DNA of 64,000 nt from Sphingosinicellaceae bacterium (GCA_019285715.1 CP079108.1:372001-436000), one strand, 5' to 3'; counted from the stretch's first letter, positions 7,661-15,765 are shown. Translations and numbers: made by a program. Notes: a model not told the origin generated them from the letters alone.

Positions 7661-7853
7661 GTAAGAAACTATTTGGCCGGGAACGTGATGCGTATGCCGA
7701 AGGAGGGAGGGCGGTGGCCGGAAGCGTTGACGAAGGAGGCGCGCCTGGATCGCACCTACCTCAGCGGGGTCGAGCAGGTGGTTCGGAACCCGACTGACGG
7801 TCGGGGCGCGGGTGGCGACCGCGTTGGAATGCAAGCTGGGTGACTTGCTGGAT
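7661..7853 (+). pseudogene. XRE-family regulator remnant broken by a frameshift
   Basis: The first frame reads VRNYLAG, then EALTKEARLDRTYLSGVEQ and VRNPT, a standard XRE helix-turn-helix with the recognition-helix signature R-T-Y-L-S-G-V-E. Immediately after NPT the homology jumps to the next frame (VGARVATALECKLGDLLD), the normal end of such a domain. A single frameshift near 7797 therefore inactivates it. The region around helix 1-2 is also degraded. It was probably the regulator of the element. Confidence 0.75.
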
Positions 7854-7859
7854 TCAAGT

Positions 7860-8072
7860 TCACTCGGTTATCTCGCAGCGTCGACCCGGGGATGCCTGAA
7901 AAACCCAGTTATCGAAGAGGCGTCGGTTGGTATCATATAAGATGGCAAGTTTTGCGCGGTCATAGTCGTGCTCCCGGCACACGGCGAGAAGCGTCGTGTC
8001 GGTGTCGTCAGCACCTGAGACGAGCTCATTATAGGCAAAGCCGCCGCCACCTGCGGTCACGATCATTCTGGC
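7860..8072 (-). pseudogene. C-terminal fragment of a third family B copy
   Basis: The minus-strand frame contains GGGGFAYNELVSGADDTDTTLLAVCREHDYD, which lines up with GDTGFAYVLLIQDDEGVDPELLGMCREYA of the gene at 4767-5162. The conserved first two thirds (LVV-PGD, DG-RYG-PGF-PSW) are missing and the frame runs on about 35 residues past the normal end. I read it as a decayed third copy, abutting the regulator remnant on the other strand. Confidence 0.55.
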
Positions 8073-8216
8073 CAATCCCCCCCGGTGGCACCCTGCCAGC
8101 CTCACGACGGTCACTGCGATTTCTTCAAGTATGCCTGTTTCGCATCGGTTTGCTCGATGACCAAGATAGATCTTGCGGCTTGCCCGCGCCCGAGGCTGCC
8201 TGCTACGGCCCAAAGT

Positions 8217-9143
8217 ATGCCGATTCCCGACTATCAAACCTTGATGCTTCCGGTCCTGTCTATCGCGGCAGCAGGTGAGACACGTGTGCCGGTGGCAGCC
8301 GAGAAAGTTGCAGACCTGCTGGGACTATCTGAGGCGGAGCGTGAGGAGATGCTGCCCAGTGGCAAGCAAAGGTTGCTTCACAATCGCATTCACTGGGCCA
8401 AGTTCTACATGGCCAAAGCGGGGCTCATCGAATCGCCAAAACGTGGCGTGTTCAAAGCAAGCGACTCTGGCCTGAAGCTGCTTCTGACTAAGCCGACGCA
8501 AATCAACGTCGAGATGCTTAAATCGATTCCTTCATTTGCAAGTTTTTATGATGCATCTAACTCTGTAGAAATAATCAGTGATATCAAGCATATCACGCCT
8601 CCATCGCTTTCAACGAAGACGCCAGAAGAGCAAATTGATGCCGCACAGGTAGTCCTGCTATCCGCTCTTAAGTCAGATATCTTGTCTGCAATCGCTGAGA
8701 AAAGCTCCAGCTTCTTCGAAAGCGTAATCATCGATCTTTTGGTAGCCATGGGCTATGGGGGATCTCACGAGAACGCCGCATTGCGACTGGGGAAAAGTGG
8801 TGACGGCGGCATCGACGGAATAATCGATGAAGATCGCCTCGGGCTCGACCGGATCTACGTACAAGCGAAACGCTACTCGTCACACGTGGGCGTAGGCCGT
8901 CCCGAGATACAGGGTTTTGTCGGCAGTTTGGTGGGGCTCGGTGCATCCAAGGGCGTCTTCGTGACGACATCGAGCTTCAGCAGCTACGCCATCGATTTTG
9001 CTCGCGGCCTTCAGCAGCGGGTGATCTTGATTGATGGAGCTCGCCTCGCAGAGCTTATGGTGGAGTTTGGTGTGGGCGTGAGAGTGAGCCGCACCGTGGA
9101 GGTAAAGCGCTTGGACGAGGATTTCTTCAGCGACGAGGCATAG
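8217..9143 (+). CDS. Mrr-type restriction endonuclease
   Basis: A 308-aa protein. The N-terminal ~95 residues form the Mrr_N winged-helix domain (PDYQTLMLPVL at the start, LPSGKQRLLHNRIHWAKFYM at about 46-65). The C-terminal half is the Mrr nuclease domain of the PD-(D/E)XK fold: GDGGIDG at about 195-201 supplies the metal-binding Asp, and VQAKRY at about 215-220 the Q-x-K. Mrr enzymes cleave methylated or foreign DNA without needing a partner methyltransferase, and none is seen nearby. ATG 8217 was chosen because homology to the family begins there; the ribosome binding site is weak. It opens the island's defence block. Confidence 0.9.
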   Translation: MPIPDYQTLMLPVLSIAAAGETRVPVAAEKVADLLGLSEAEREEMLPSGKQRLLHNRIHWAKFYMAKAGLIESPKRGVFKASDSGLKLLLTKPTQINVEMLKSIPSFASFYDASNSVEIISDIKHITPPSLSTKTPEEQIDAAQVVLLSALKSDILSAIAEKSSSFFESVIIDLLVAMGYGGSHENAALRLGKSGDGGIDGIIDEDRLGLDRIYVQAKRYSSHVGVGRPEIQGFVGSLVGLGASKGVFVTTSSFSSYAIDFARGLQQRVILIDGARLAELMVEFGVGVRVSRTVEVKRLDEDFFSDEA

Positions 9144-9441
9144 ATTTAGCTTGGGGGCAGCCTGTACAACTCAATGCGGCTCCCCAAATCAGGCGTTACC
9201 TCAAACTTGACTCCTCCATGCTCCAGCGGTTCAGGCCCGAGCGCCCGGACCAAGTTCGACGCGACGACGCTGCCGACCCGGACTAGGGCAAGTGGGGAGC
9301 CTCGGCGCCCGCAAGCGTCCACAACCGCCCGAACTAGAAAAGTGATTTCCGCAGGTGAGTGTCCGGCGAGATCGACGCCAAGAGGTTCAGGTACAGTTAC
9401 GGCTTGCAGAACCGATGCAAGGCCCTCGGCTATCTCATCTA

Positions 9442-10287
9442 GGATCAGGACCCGTTAATTTGCTTGCCTGTGTGGCAACCGCTTGATTCAATGGTGGTGC
9501 TGAGGAGGCGTTGCCATGAGTGATCTGATGTTGTTGTCGGAGGCGCAGATGCGCCGGATCGAGCCCTATTTTCCGCTGCCGCACGGCGTACCGCGGGTCG
9601 ATGACCGGAGGGTGATCAGCGGGATCATCTTCGTGATCAGGAACGGCCTGCGCTGGCGCGATGCGCCGAAGGATTACGGTCCGCACAAAACGATCTACAA
9701 CCGCTTCATCCGCTGGAGCCGGCTTGGCGTGTTCAACCGTATCTTCGCAGCGCTGGCGGCCAAAGGCGGCAAGCCCGACCAGCTGATGATCGACGCGACG
9801 CATCTGAAGGCACACCGGACCGCGGCCAGCCTCCTCAAAAAAGGGCTCTTCCCCGATGTATCGGACGCACCAAAGGCGGCCTGAACTCCAAGCTGCACGC
9901 GGTCTGCGACGGCCAGGGTCGGCCGCTGGTCATGCTGCTCACCGAGGGGCAGACCAGTGACTACAAGGGTGCCGCGCTGATGCTCGAGGCCCTGCCGAAA
10001 GCCAAGGCCATGCTCGGCGACCGGGGCTACGACGCCGACTGGTTCCGTAATGCTTTGATCGCCAAGGGCATCGCGCCGTGCATTCCATCGAAAGCTAACC
10101 GCAAAGTGCCGATCGACCATGACCGGACGCTCTACCGGCAGCGTCACCGCATCGAGAACATGTTCGGCAAGCTCAAGGACTGGCGACGCATCCACACCCG
10201 CTACGACCGCTGTGCCCATACCTTCTTCTCGGCCATCGCAATCGCCGCCACCGTCATCTTCTGGCTCTGATCAATGAGTCCTGACCA
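9442..10287 (+). mobile_element. IS5-family (IS427-like) insertion sequence
   Basis: About 846 bp with terminal inverted repeats GGATCAGGACCCGTTAAT on the left and TGGTCAGGACTCATTGAT read inward from the right. TA flanks both ends (9440-9441 and 10288-10289) and the reconstructed target is CTAG, matching the YTAR target and 2-bp TA duplication usual for IS427-group elements. It carries one transposase in two overlapping frames. The interrupted target gene is still readable, so the insertion is fairly recent. Confidence 0.88.
9516..10270 (+). CDS. IS427-like transposase, two frames joined by -1 frameshift
   Basis: A DDE transposase. The first frame (9516-9884) has the DUF4096-like N-terminus and the first Asp in LMIDATHLKAH. 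At CTC AAA AAA GGG (about 9834-9845) an A6G slippery run allows a -1 shift, after which the reading continues as RCIGRTKGGLNSKLHAVCDGQGRP, the usual IS5 continuation. The second frame supplies Asp in MLGDRGYDADWF and Glu in RHRIENMFGKLKDWRR, completing the DDE set. ATG 9516 has GAGGAGG upstream. The frameshift is likely programmed, as known for this group, so the enzyme is probably active. Confidence 0.9.
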
Positions 10288-10299
10288 TAGTCTGGCCAT

Positions 10300-10617
10300 T
10301 TAAAAGGTGTCCTGAACCACGTTGCCACGAGCCAAAATTCACCAAGCCGAATTCGAAGCAGACCGGCGGTTTACGGCAGCGCCTATCAGCACCGTTCTGA
10401 CCGGGATGATACAAGACAGCAAGGTAGATAGGTCGAGGGTAGCCGCGGGTCCGCCTGGCCGGTCGAACGCTACCGGACCGTTTCGGGCGTATAACGGCGC
10501 TCGGCACAGCGGGATGTCTGGAAAGGGTGGACAGCGATCCGGCCGCTTTAGATTCGTGGCAAACGGGGTCGGCGAGTAGTTAATCGAAACATCCAGGGTC
10601 TCGAGCAAGCCGGAATC
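10300..10617. other. Non-coding stretch between IS and HNH gene
   Basis: About 318 bases. It contains the start region of the IS-interrupted 101-aa gene (AGGA about ten bases before its ATG). A minus-strand frame at 10339-10608 is open but lacks a ribosome binding site and recognisable sequence. I see no terminator or repeat. Confidence 0.4.
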
Positions 10618-11454
10618 TCAGAGCCATCCGATCCACTGATCAAGATCGGCATGAACGCTCATCGCGCGATGAAGAACTGCGCGCCAGCCATACACACCGT
10701 AAAGGCTGGCATTTTCGACCGCCTCCGCGGCCAGAAAGCCCGCGGCGTTGGGGCCGCCGGCATTGAGATACGAACGCGCGCTTCTCAGTACCGTATTGAT
10801 GAGATCGTTCGAGTAGGTGTCGTAAAGCTCGATCAGTTTGAGTTTGCGAAAGTGGGCTTCGATGAGCTTCCAAGATGCCGCTGACATACCGGCCTGCTGA
10901 ACAGCGAACGTCGCTCCAATCGCCTGTGCGGCCGCATTTGATACGATTGTAGCTGTTAAGAACGGCACCGCTGGGACGGCATCACGGTAGAAATGGAGAT
11001 ATTGCCGGGCGCCGGCATCAAGCCAATCATCGCCCTTGGTCGAATTGCAGCGCGTGCAGCATGGAACAAGGTTCAAGGCATGCGCGGCGAACTCGGGAAA
11101 CTTTTCCGCCGGCAGATAATGATCGTGACTGCCTGGGGTAGTCGCGTCGCAATAAGGACACCATATGAGCCGGCCATCTGGCTGCGCCTCCTTGATCGCC
11201 TTCTTGAGTGCCTTCATGCCTTTGCTTCGACCGTAACAGGACCGCAACTCCATCTGAACTATATCAAATGTGGATGGTGGCATGTCCTGCAGCGTGTCGA
11301 TCGCAAAGCGGGTCTCATAGTCAGTGAAGCGGCCACGGATTGCCGCCTGTTGGCCGACCAAAGCAGCCTTCGCCGCGCCCTTCTTGTTGTCCCTGATACC
11401 CTCGAAAAAATCGATGTAGGCCGGTGGCGTCGCGACACAGGCAAGTTGCTTCAC
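10618..11454 (-). CDS. HNH endonuclease, Septu PtuB-like
   Basis: A 278-aa HNH nuclease. CPYC at 99-102 and CTRC at 133-136 form a zinc knuckle, with HDHYLP at 110-115 and N-L-V-P-C-C-x-x-C-N-x-x-K-G-D at 128-141 giving the HNH motif. It starts at GTG 11454, overlapping the TGA of the ABC-ATPase gene by four bases (GTGA), so the two are translated together. An SMC-like ABC ATPase paired with an HNH protein is the Septu (PtuA/PtuB) anti-phage layout. The family assignment comes from architecture and not from a search. The N-terminal ~95 and C-terminal ~140 residues are helical and unfamiliar. Confidence 0.82.
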   Translation of the reverse strand: MKQLACVATPPAYIDFFEGIRDNKKGAAKAALVGQQAAIRGRFTDYETRFAIDTLQDMPPSTFDIVQMELRSCYGRSKGMKALKKAIKEAQPDGRLIWCPYCDATTPGSHDHYLPAEKFPEFAAHALNLVPCCTRCNSTKGDDWLDAGARQYLHFYRDAVPAVPFLTATIVSNAAAQAIGATFAVQQAGMSAASWKLIEAHFRKLKLIELYDTYSNDLINTVLRSARSYLNAGGPNAAGFLAAEAVENASLYGVYGWRAVLHRAMSVHADLDQWIGWL

Positions 11455-12959
11455 TGCTTGGCCTGTCGGGCATAGCGCGCAAGCAAATACGCTTTCGCAT
11501 TCATCCCCAGCCGGTTTGTGAATAGGCCGAGGGCGTCTTCGAGGCTCATCTTTCGCGCTATTGCCGCAAGCGCCTCGCGATAAGGGCTCTCGGCCTCCTG
11601 AGTCTTGAACACGTGCTCTGTCAGCTCCGCCACGCTCTCGCCAAAGCTCTCGAATTGTAGCGGGTCGGCATACGTCACACCTTCTTCTCGCGTGAATACG
11701 ACGACACGCTTCGAGGGTATCTCCTGAATGAAGATCGGCGAGTGGGTTGCGATAATTGCATAGGACAGGTGTTCGTGGAGAATTGCTGTCAGGACAGCGA
11801 AGAGATTGGCGACCGCATTCGGGTGGAGATGGGTTTCCGGCTCGTCAAACAACACCATGCTCTCGAGCTGGAGCCAAGCAAGCAGCCCCGTCACGAAATG
11901 GCAGAGGATGGCCTGACCAGAACTAAGCCGCGCGAGGAGGTGGCTGTCCTCCAGATCGGCATCAATTTCGTCGCGGAGCTCGGCTTCGCTAAGCTCGCTT
12001 GTCTCGCCTAGGATCGTTGCGATGTGACCGATCCAATCGTGGTCTCGATTTAGTTCGCGAACGCGGCTCTTGTTCGCGCGGAAGGTGCGCTGCAAGCCGG
12101 TCTGCGACAGGTTGCCCTTCTCGTCGCGAATACCGCAATAGACGTAGCTGCTGCTCTCATCTCGAAGACTGGGACGACGAAAGCGGTCGAACGCGCTGTA
12201 AGAAACGGCCAGTACACGAGTAAAAAGGGGCTGGTCGCTTGGAAATCGCGCTTTGCGCTCATCAAATGTATTCGCGGATACTTTTCGAACCTGCGCGAGG
12301 TCCGCGCTTAGCTGCGCTAAGAAGCGAGTCTTGCCGACGGCATTACGCCCGATGACCGCGACAAGACGGCCGGGCAGCACGTCCCTTGCCTTAAAATCGA
12401 ACTCGACTTGGAAGGGCTGCTCGTCATCAGACAATTTGCAGACGTAGGCGAAGGACGGTTTTTCGACGGGTTGTTCGCCGCGCGACCAAGCACTCCCAAA
12501 CCTCTGCGACCGTCTAGCTAAATTCTCACGCATCAAGCCGTTGCGGAAGACCGTTGAGGTTTCGAAACGCCCTGCAAGACCGGGTCTGACGGCGATATCG
12601 CGCAACGCGGTCAGAACCTCTTGGGCACCACTGCCAAAGGTATCAAACATCCATGCGTAATATCGTTGTGACTGACCCAGGGATATGAAACTGGAACCGA
12701 TGTCATCGGTAAATCGATCGGGAGGATCGCTTTGACCATAGACCAGCCAGTCGCTATTTTCTTCAGAACCTTGCAAAATTTTAGTTTTACCAACCGAACT
12801 CCGTGTACCATTTGAATTAAACCACAATAGGTCAAATCTCACCTTACTGCCATAATCATCCCAATCATCACCTTGAATGACGAAAGTGTTTTTTAAGCCC
12901 GCTGGTATCGGATCGTCATAATCGATCGAAACAAAGTTTAGCTTGGGTGTGATAGGCAT
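11451..12959 (-). CDS. ABC/SMC-type ATPase, Septu PtuA-like
   Basis: A 502-aa ATPase. An unusual N-terminal domain of about 190 residues precedes the Walker A GRNAVGKT at 204-211. The ABC signature is LSSGQ at 345-349, the Walker B VLFDEPETHLHP at about 369-379 and the switch His is in IATHSP near 404. The full ABC set points to a DNA-end or nuclease-controlling ATPase of the OLD/RecF-like AAA_21 class. Start ATG 12959 has AGGA about eight bases upstream. It is coupled to the HNH gene by a 4-base overlap and lies 173 bases after the GHKL-nuclease gene on the same strand. No reverse transcriptase is nearby, so it is not a retron. Confidence 0.85.
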   Translation of the reverse strand: MPITPKLNFVSIDYDDPIPAGLKNTFVIQGDDWDDYGSKVRFDLLWFNSNGTRSSVGKTKILQGSEENSDWLVYGQSDPPDRFTDDIGSSFISLGQSQRYYAWMFDTFGSGAQEVLTALRDIAVRPGLAGRFETSTVFRNGLMRENLARRSQRFGSAWSRGEQPVEKPSFAYVCKLSDDEQPFQVEFDFKARDVLPGRLVAVIGRNAVGKTRFLAQLSADLAQVRKVSANTFDERKARFPSDQPLFTRVLAVSYSAFDRFRRPSLRDESSSYVYCGIRDEKGNLSQTGLQRTFRANKSRVRELNRDHDWIGHIATILGETSELSEAELRDEIDADLEDSHLLARLSSGQAILCHFVTGLLAWLQLESMVLFDEPETHLHPNAVANLFAVLTAILHEHLSYAIIATHSPIFIQEIPSKRVVVFTREEGVTYADPLQFESFGESVAELTEHVFKTQEAESPYREALAAIARKMSLEDALGLFTNRLGMNAKAYLLARYARQAKQ

Positions 12960-13132
12960 CTAGGATCCTGTCAGGCAGTTAATTTGCAGATATGTTAAAA
13001 ATCCAGACCGAGCGCTACTCGTCTCCTCGTGCAACCACTCCTCGGCGATGAAAACGGCAGGCAGTCAATCAGGCCCGAACCGGAACCTCTTCGCTTGGCT
13101 GTGGCTGCCCCAAGCGCGGGAGGGTCCGGTGC

Positions 13133-15139
13133 TCATCTGACCGCCGGCTCATCGATGTCCGTCAGCTTCCTTGAGAGCGCGGCAGATATCGACCGATTAA
13201 CCTCTTCGGGAAGAAGTCCAAGGTGATCAAAAAAGCTTTTGTTTCGGAGCTCGGCGTCCCGAAACAATTTCTTATAGCTGATCACGCGAATGGACGCGTT
13301 GCGGTTCGTCGAGAAACCGTAAAAACCGAGTCCATCTGGTGTTGGATGCTGAGCAACACTGCGACGTAATTTGTTTTTTGCGCCCTCGCTCAGGTCGCAG
13401 ATCACAATACACTCAAATGGCGTGCCGTCATTAATTTCGTCGATGATCTGCCCATCGGCGTCCCGGACGGTCTTACCACGCAGCTTCTCGATATAGCCGA
13501 GAACCTGATCAATTGGGTCGCTGCTAAGTCTCTCATCGCCAGGCCGCTTGAACTCGATGATCACGACCGGATCGTTGGTCCCCTCGCGTCGAAACCCAAA
13601 GGGATTGAGAAATAGGAGGTCGGGTTCTTGACTTGCACCCTCAATACCAAGAGAAGACAGCGTCTTGTCTGATGCAAAAAACTGATAGTAGGATAGTAAC
13701 TCGTCGATAAGCCAAAGATTATGCTCGGTGTAGTTTTTTGATGTCAGCATCTTGCCCATGGGGCAGATGAATTCGTGAATAGAACGTTCTAGCTCGTACG
13801 AGCGCCTATCCGGGTCCGAGTATCTGAGCATCGACCGTGCTATCTGGATTATCTGGTGTCGCTTGAGAGTGTATTCAGCCAAGCGGAGCTTGGCGTCATC
13901 GCTCACCTTCTGCAAAAGCGCTTCAACCGCCGTATCTGCACCGGGCTTGGGTTCTGGTTCGTCGTGCTCCATCCGGCGAATTTGGGCGCGGACCTTCTTC
14001 TCGTGCCGGTACAGCAGCGTAAAAAGTGTCTTGGCAATATCCTCATCGGACATGCTGGGCGAAAGCCCCGCCACATAGCGATCGACATCATCAACGGAGA
14101 TGGCAAGCTGTGGGTGTTCTTCCAGAAGACTGACTACAAGATGCTTTTGCTCAGTCCTAATACTATGAATATGGACGGACAGAAATCTCTGCGCAGATGC
14201 GAGCGCAGCATCTTTAATGGCTTCGATCTCCTCTTCCCGCGCCTTGAAGCTCGTCCTTTCCTGATCCACCTTCTCGTCCAGAAAGGCGCCCCGGATGACG
14301 CAGGCATAGGCCTTTCGGTTCTCTAGCCCCTTCAGTGCAAACTTCTTCTCAATTTCAATGCTTTGCACCACACGGCCCTGGGCTGTCAGCAGGATCGAGT
14401 TTGAGAGTTCGCGCGCGATTTTAGGATCGACATAGACATGGGTGATAGAGATTACGCCAACCGCATCCGAGACATAAACATCTTCCGAGTTTTCGACATC
14501 GAGGCGCGTGCTTAGATACTGGCCTACATTGACCTCGCGCTTGCCCATCCGCACGACGAGCTGGGGCATGCTACCGGCAATGAAGAACGGGAAGAAATGG
14601 TGGGAGAGACTTCGCGACAGGAGGGCCATAGACAATTTCTTGTCGTCTTCTTTTGCCCCAACCAGAGAAATGGTTGTCCCCTGGGGAGCGCCATCTGACG
14701 CAGATCGTGTCAAATTCTCGCGCGAATCCTCGTGCTGCGGTTGGAAGCGGAACGAGACGGAGTGGCTACCGACCGCCGACTTATATGTGCTGCGAACGTC
14801 GATTTGCTTGAAGGCCTTTAGCCAGACCAGCCGGCCGACCCCTCGGCCGCCAATTTCGGCTTTCTCCATTGTGTCACAGACGTTGAAAGAGTCGAGGTGG
14901 CGATCATTTAGCCCGATCCCGTTGTCGTGCACCACGACGTCCTCGATCGCTTTGTCGGCATTCTTCGAAACGTTCACCAAGATGGCGCCGGGTGCGATGT
15001 CGGAACCTTCGGCAGGACGTTCCTCGATTGCCTGAACACCATTCATGACTGCTTCGTAGATCGAGTAAAGGAGGGCGGTCCGCCCATCTGGAAGCCGCAT
15101 GTTCCGGATGCGGCCCTCAATATCGAATTTCATCTCCAC
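13133..15139 (-). CDS. GHKL ATPase fused to a PD-(D/E)XK-like nuclease
   Basis: A 668-aa protein. The N-terminus is a GHKL (Hsp90/MutL/gyrase-type) ATP-binding domain: E29 and N33 in YEAVMNGV, DNGIG at 72-76, GGRGVG at 97-102. The middle (about 190-480) is helical and charged. Near the C-terminus, EPDLLFLNPFG at 505-515, then VVIIEFKRPG at 525-534 and DQVLGYIEKL at 544-553 fit a PD-(D/E)XK nuclease with D507, E529, K531 and a Q-x-x-x-Y motif. Such ATPase-nuclease fusions occur in defence islands. I cannot match it to a named system. It is the first gene of a possible three-gene unit with the ATPase/HNH pair downstream. Confidence 0.78.
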   Translation of the reverse strand: MEMKFDIEGRIRNMRLPDGRTALLYSIYEAVMNGVQAIEERPAEGSDIAPGAILVNVSKNADKAIEDVVVHDNGIGLNDRHLDSFNVCDTMEKAEIGGRGVGRLVWLKAFKQIDVRSTYKSAVGSHSVSFRFQPQHEDSRENLTRSASDGAPQGTTISLVGAKEDDKKLSMALLSRSLSHHFFPFFIAGSMPQLVVRMGKREVNVGQYLSTRLDVENSEDVYVSDAVGVISITHVYVDPKIARELSNSILLTAQGRVVQSIEIEKKFALKGLENRKAYACVIRGAFLDEKVDQERTSFKAREEEIEAIKDAALASAQRFLSVHIHSIRTEQKHLVVSLLEEHPQLAISVDDVDRYVAGLSPSMSDEDIAKTLFTLLYRHEKKVRAQIRRMEHDEPEPKPGADTAVEALLQKVSDDAKLRLAEYTLKRHQIIQIARSMLRYSDPDRRSYELERSIHEFICPMGKMLTSKNYTEHNLWLIDELLSYYQFFASDKTLSSLGIEGASQEPDLLFLNPFGFRREGTNDPVVIIEFKRPGDERLSSDPIDQVLGYIEKLRGKTVRDADGQIIDEINDGTPFECIVICDLSEGAKNKLRRSVAQHPTPDGLGFYGFSTNRNASIRVISYKKLFRDAELRNKSFFDHLGLLPEEVNRSISAALSRKLTDIDEPAVR

Positions 15140-15556
15140 CCCGCTAAATTTCCGTAATGATCAAGCCTCTCAGCGGTCTCGGGTCAAGGCTCGCGCGTAC
15201 TATTGATCAGCGGCAGCCACGGGCTCGCGGCAAAGGGGACTGAACTGTGGTCGTGACGTGCGCTGATCGGGTCGCTTGTACGCGATAAACGAATGACCTG
15301 AGTTCGGGAGGGGAGAGCTGGCCGCGGATGGCAAAAGGCGGTCTCGTCACCGCGAAGCGCATGGCGATAGCGGCAACGCTGCTTGTCGTCCGTGACGCGG
15401 CGGCGGCTTAGTAGTACGTCGATGAGCGGGTCAACACGGGGGCAAGCGTAGGTTTTCCGTTTCCCCTAGCCGAAGCGGCCCAAACAAGGCCCAAGCGACT
15501 TGCCTATCCTAGGGCCTCTGCCCGGATGTGTCGGGTCTATCTACTGAAAGGCCCGG
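15140..15556. other. Island-to-chromosome junction, no gene seen
   Basis: About 417 bases between the GHKL-nuclease gene and tRNA-Thr. A 28-codon frame at about 15328-15411 lacks a well-placed ribosome binding site. GC content rises toward the tRNA. The junction of a tRNA-integrated element would be expected at the tRNA 3' end (15557). I cannot find the matching second attachment site in this window. Confidence 0.4.
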
Positions 15557-15629
15557 TGCCGCTTAGGTGACTCGAACACCTGACCCCATCATTACGAATG
15601 ATGTGCTCTACCGGCTGAGCTAAAGCGGC
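15557..15629 (-). tRNA. tRNA-Thr (CGU anticodon)
   Basis: The minus strand folds as a cloverleaf: acceptor GCCGCTT/AAGCGGC, D-arm GCTC..GAGC, anticodon arm CATCA-TTCGTAA-TGATG with anticodon CGT, and T-arm with TTCGAGT. The discriminator is A73; CCA is not fully encoded (ACCG follows). Its 3' end faces the island, the usual side for integrase-mediated insertion. Confidence 0.95.
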
Positions 15630-15765
15630 GTACCCGGGAGGCGGGGCCTTAGCAGGGGGGGCAGGCGCGGGCAAGCGTGGTGCGGGCAGATGTCGGCGCG
15701 GCGCGGCGCCGAGCACGGTGCAAGTCAGGGGCGGGGCCGCCGTAACCTCTGGCCTGGAGGTGCAC

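Larger units (their letters stand above)
9146..10299 (-). pseudogene. 101-aa orphan gene interrupted by the IS element
   Basis: The minus strand from 9441 to 9146 is an open frame without a start. Removing the IS (9442-10287) and one TA duplicate joins it to ATG GCC AGA at 10299-10290, giving an uninterrupted 101-aa frame beginning MARLDEIAEGLASVLQAV and ending RIELYRLPPS. An in-frame TAA directly precedes the ATG and AGGA lies about ten bases upstream, so the reconstruction has a proper start. The IS entered after the third codon. The protein is a small alpha/beta candidate of unknown family, downstream of the ATPase/HNH pair on the same strand. Confidence 0.75.

Noticed and set aside
10339-10608. 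89-codon minus-strand frame between the IS and the HNH gene
   Set aside because: No ribosome binding site, proline- and arginine-rich composition and no resemblance to known proteins.
10618-12959. Retron-associated PtuAB
   Set aside because: No reverse transcriptase or msr/msd-like region lies within the window next to the pair, so a plain Septu-like assignment is used.
15328-15411. 28-codon frame MAKGGLVTAKRMAIAATLL... near the island edge
   Set aside because: The purine-rich stretch upstream is too far from the ATG and nothing supports translation.
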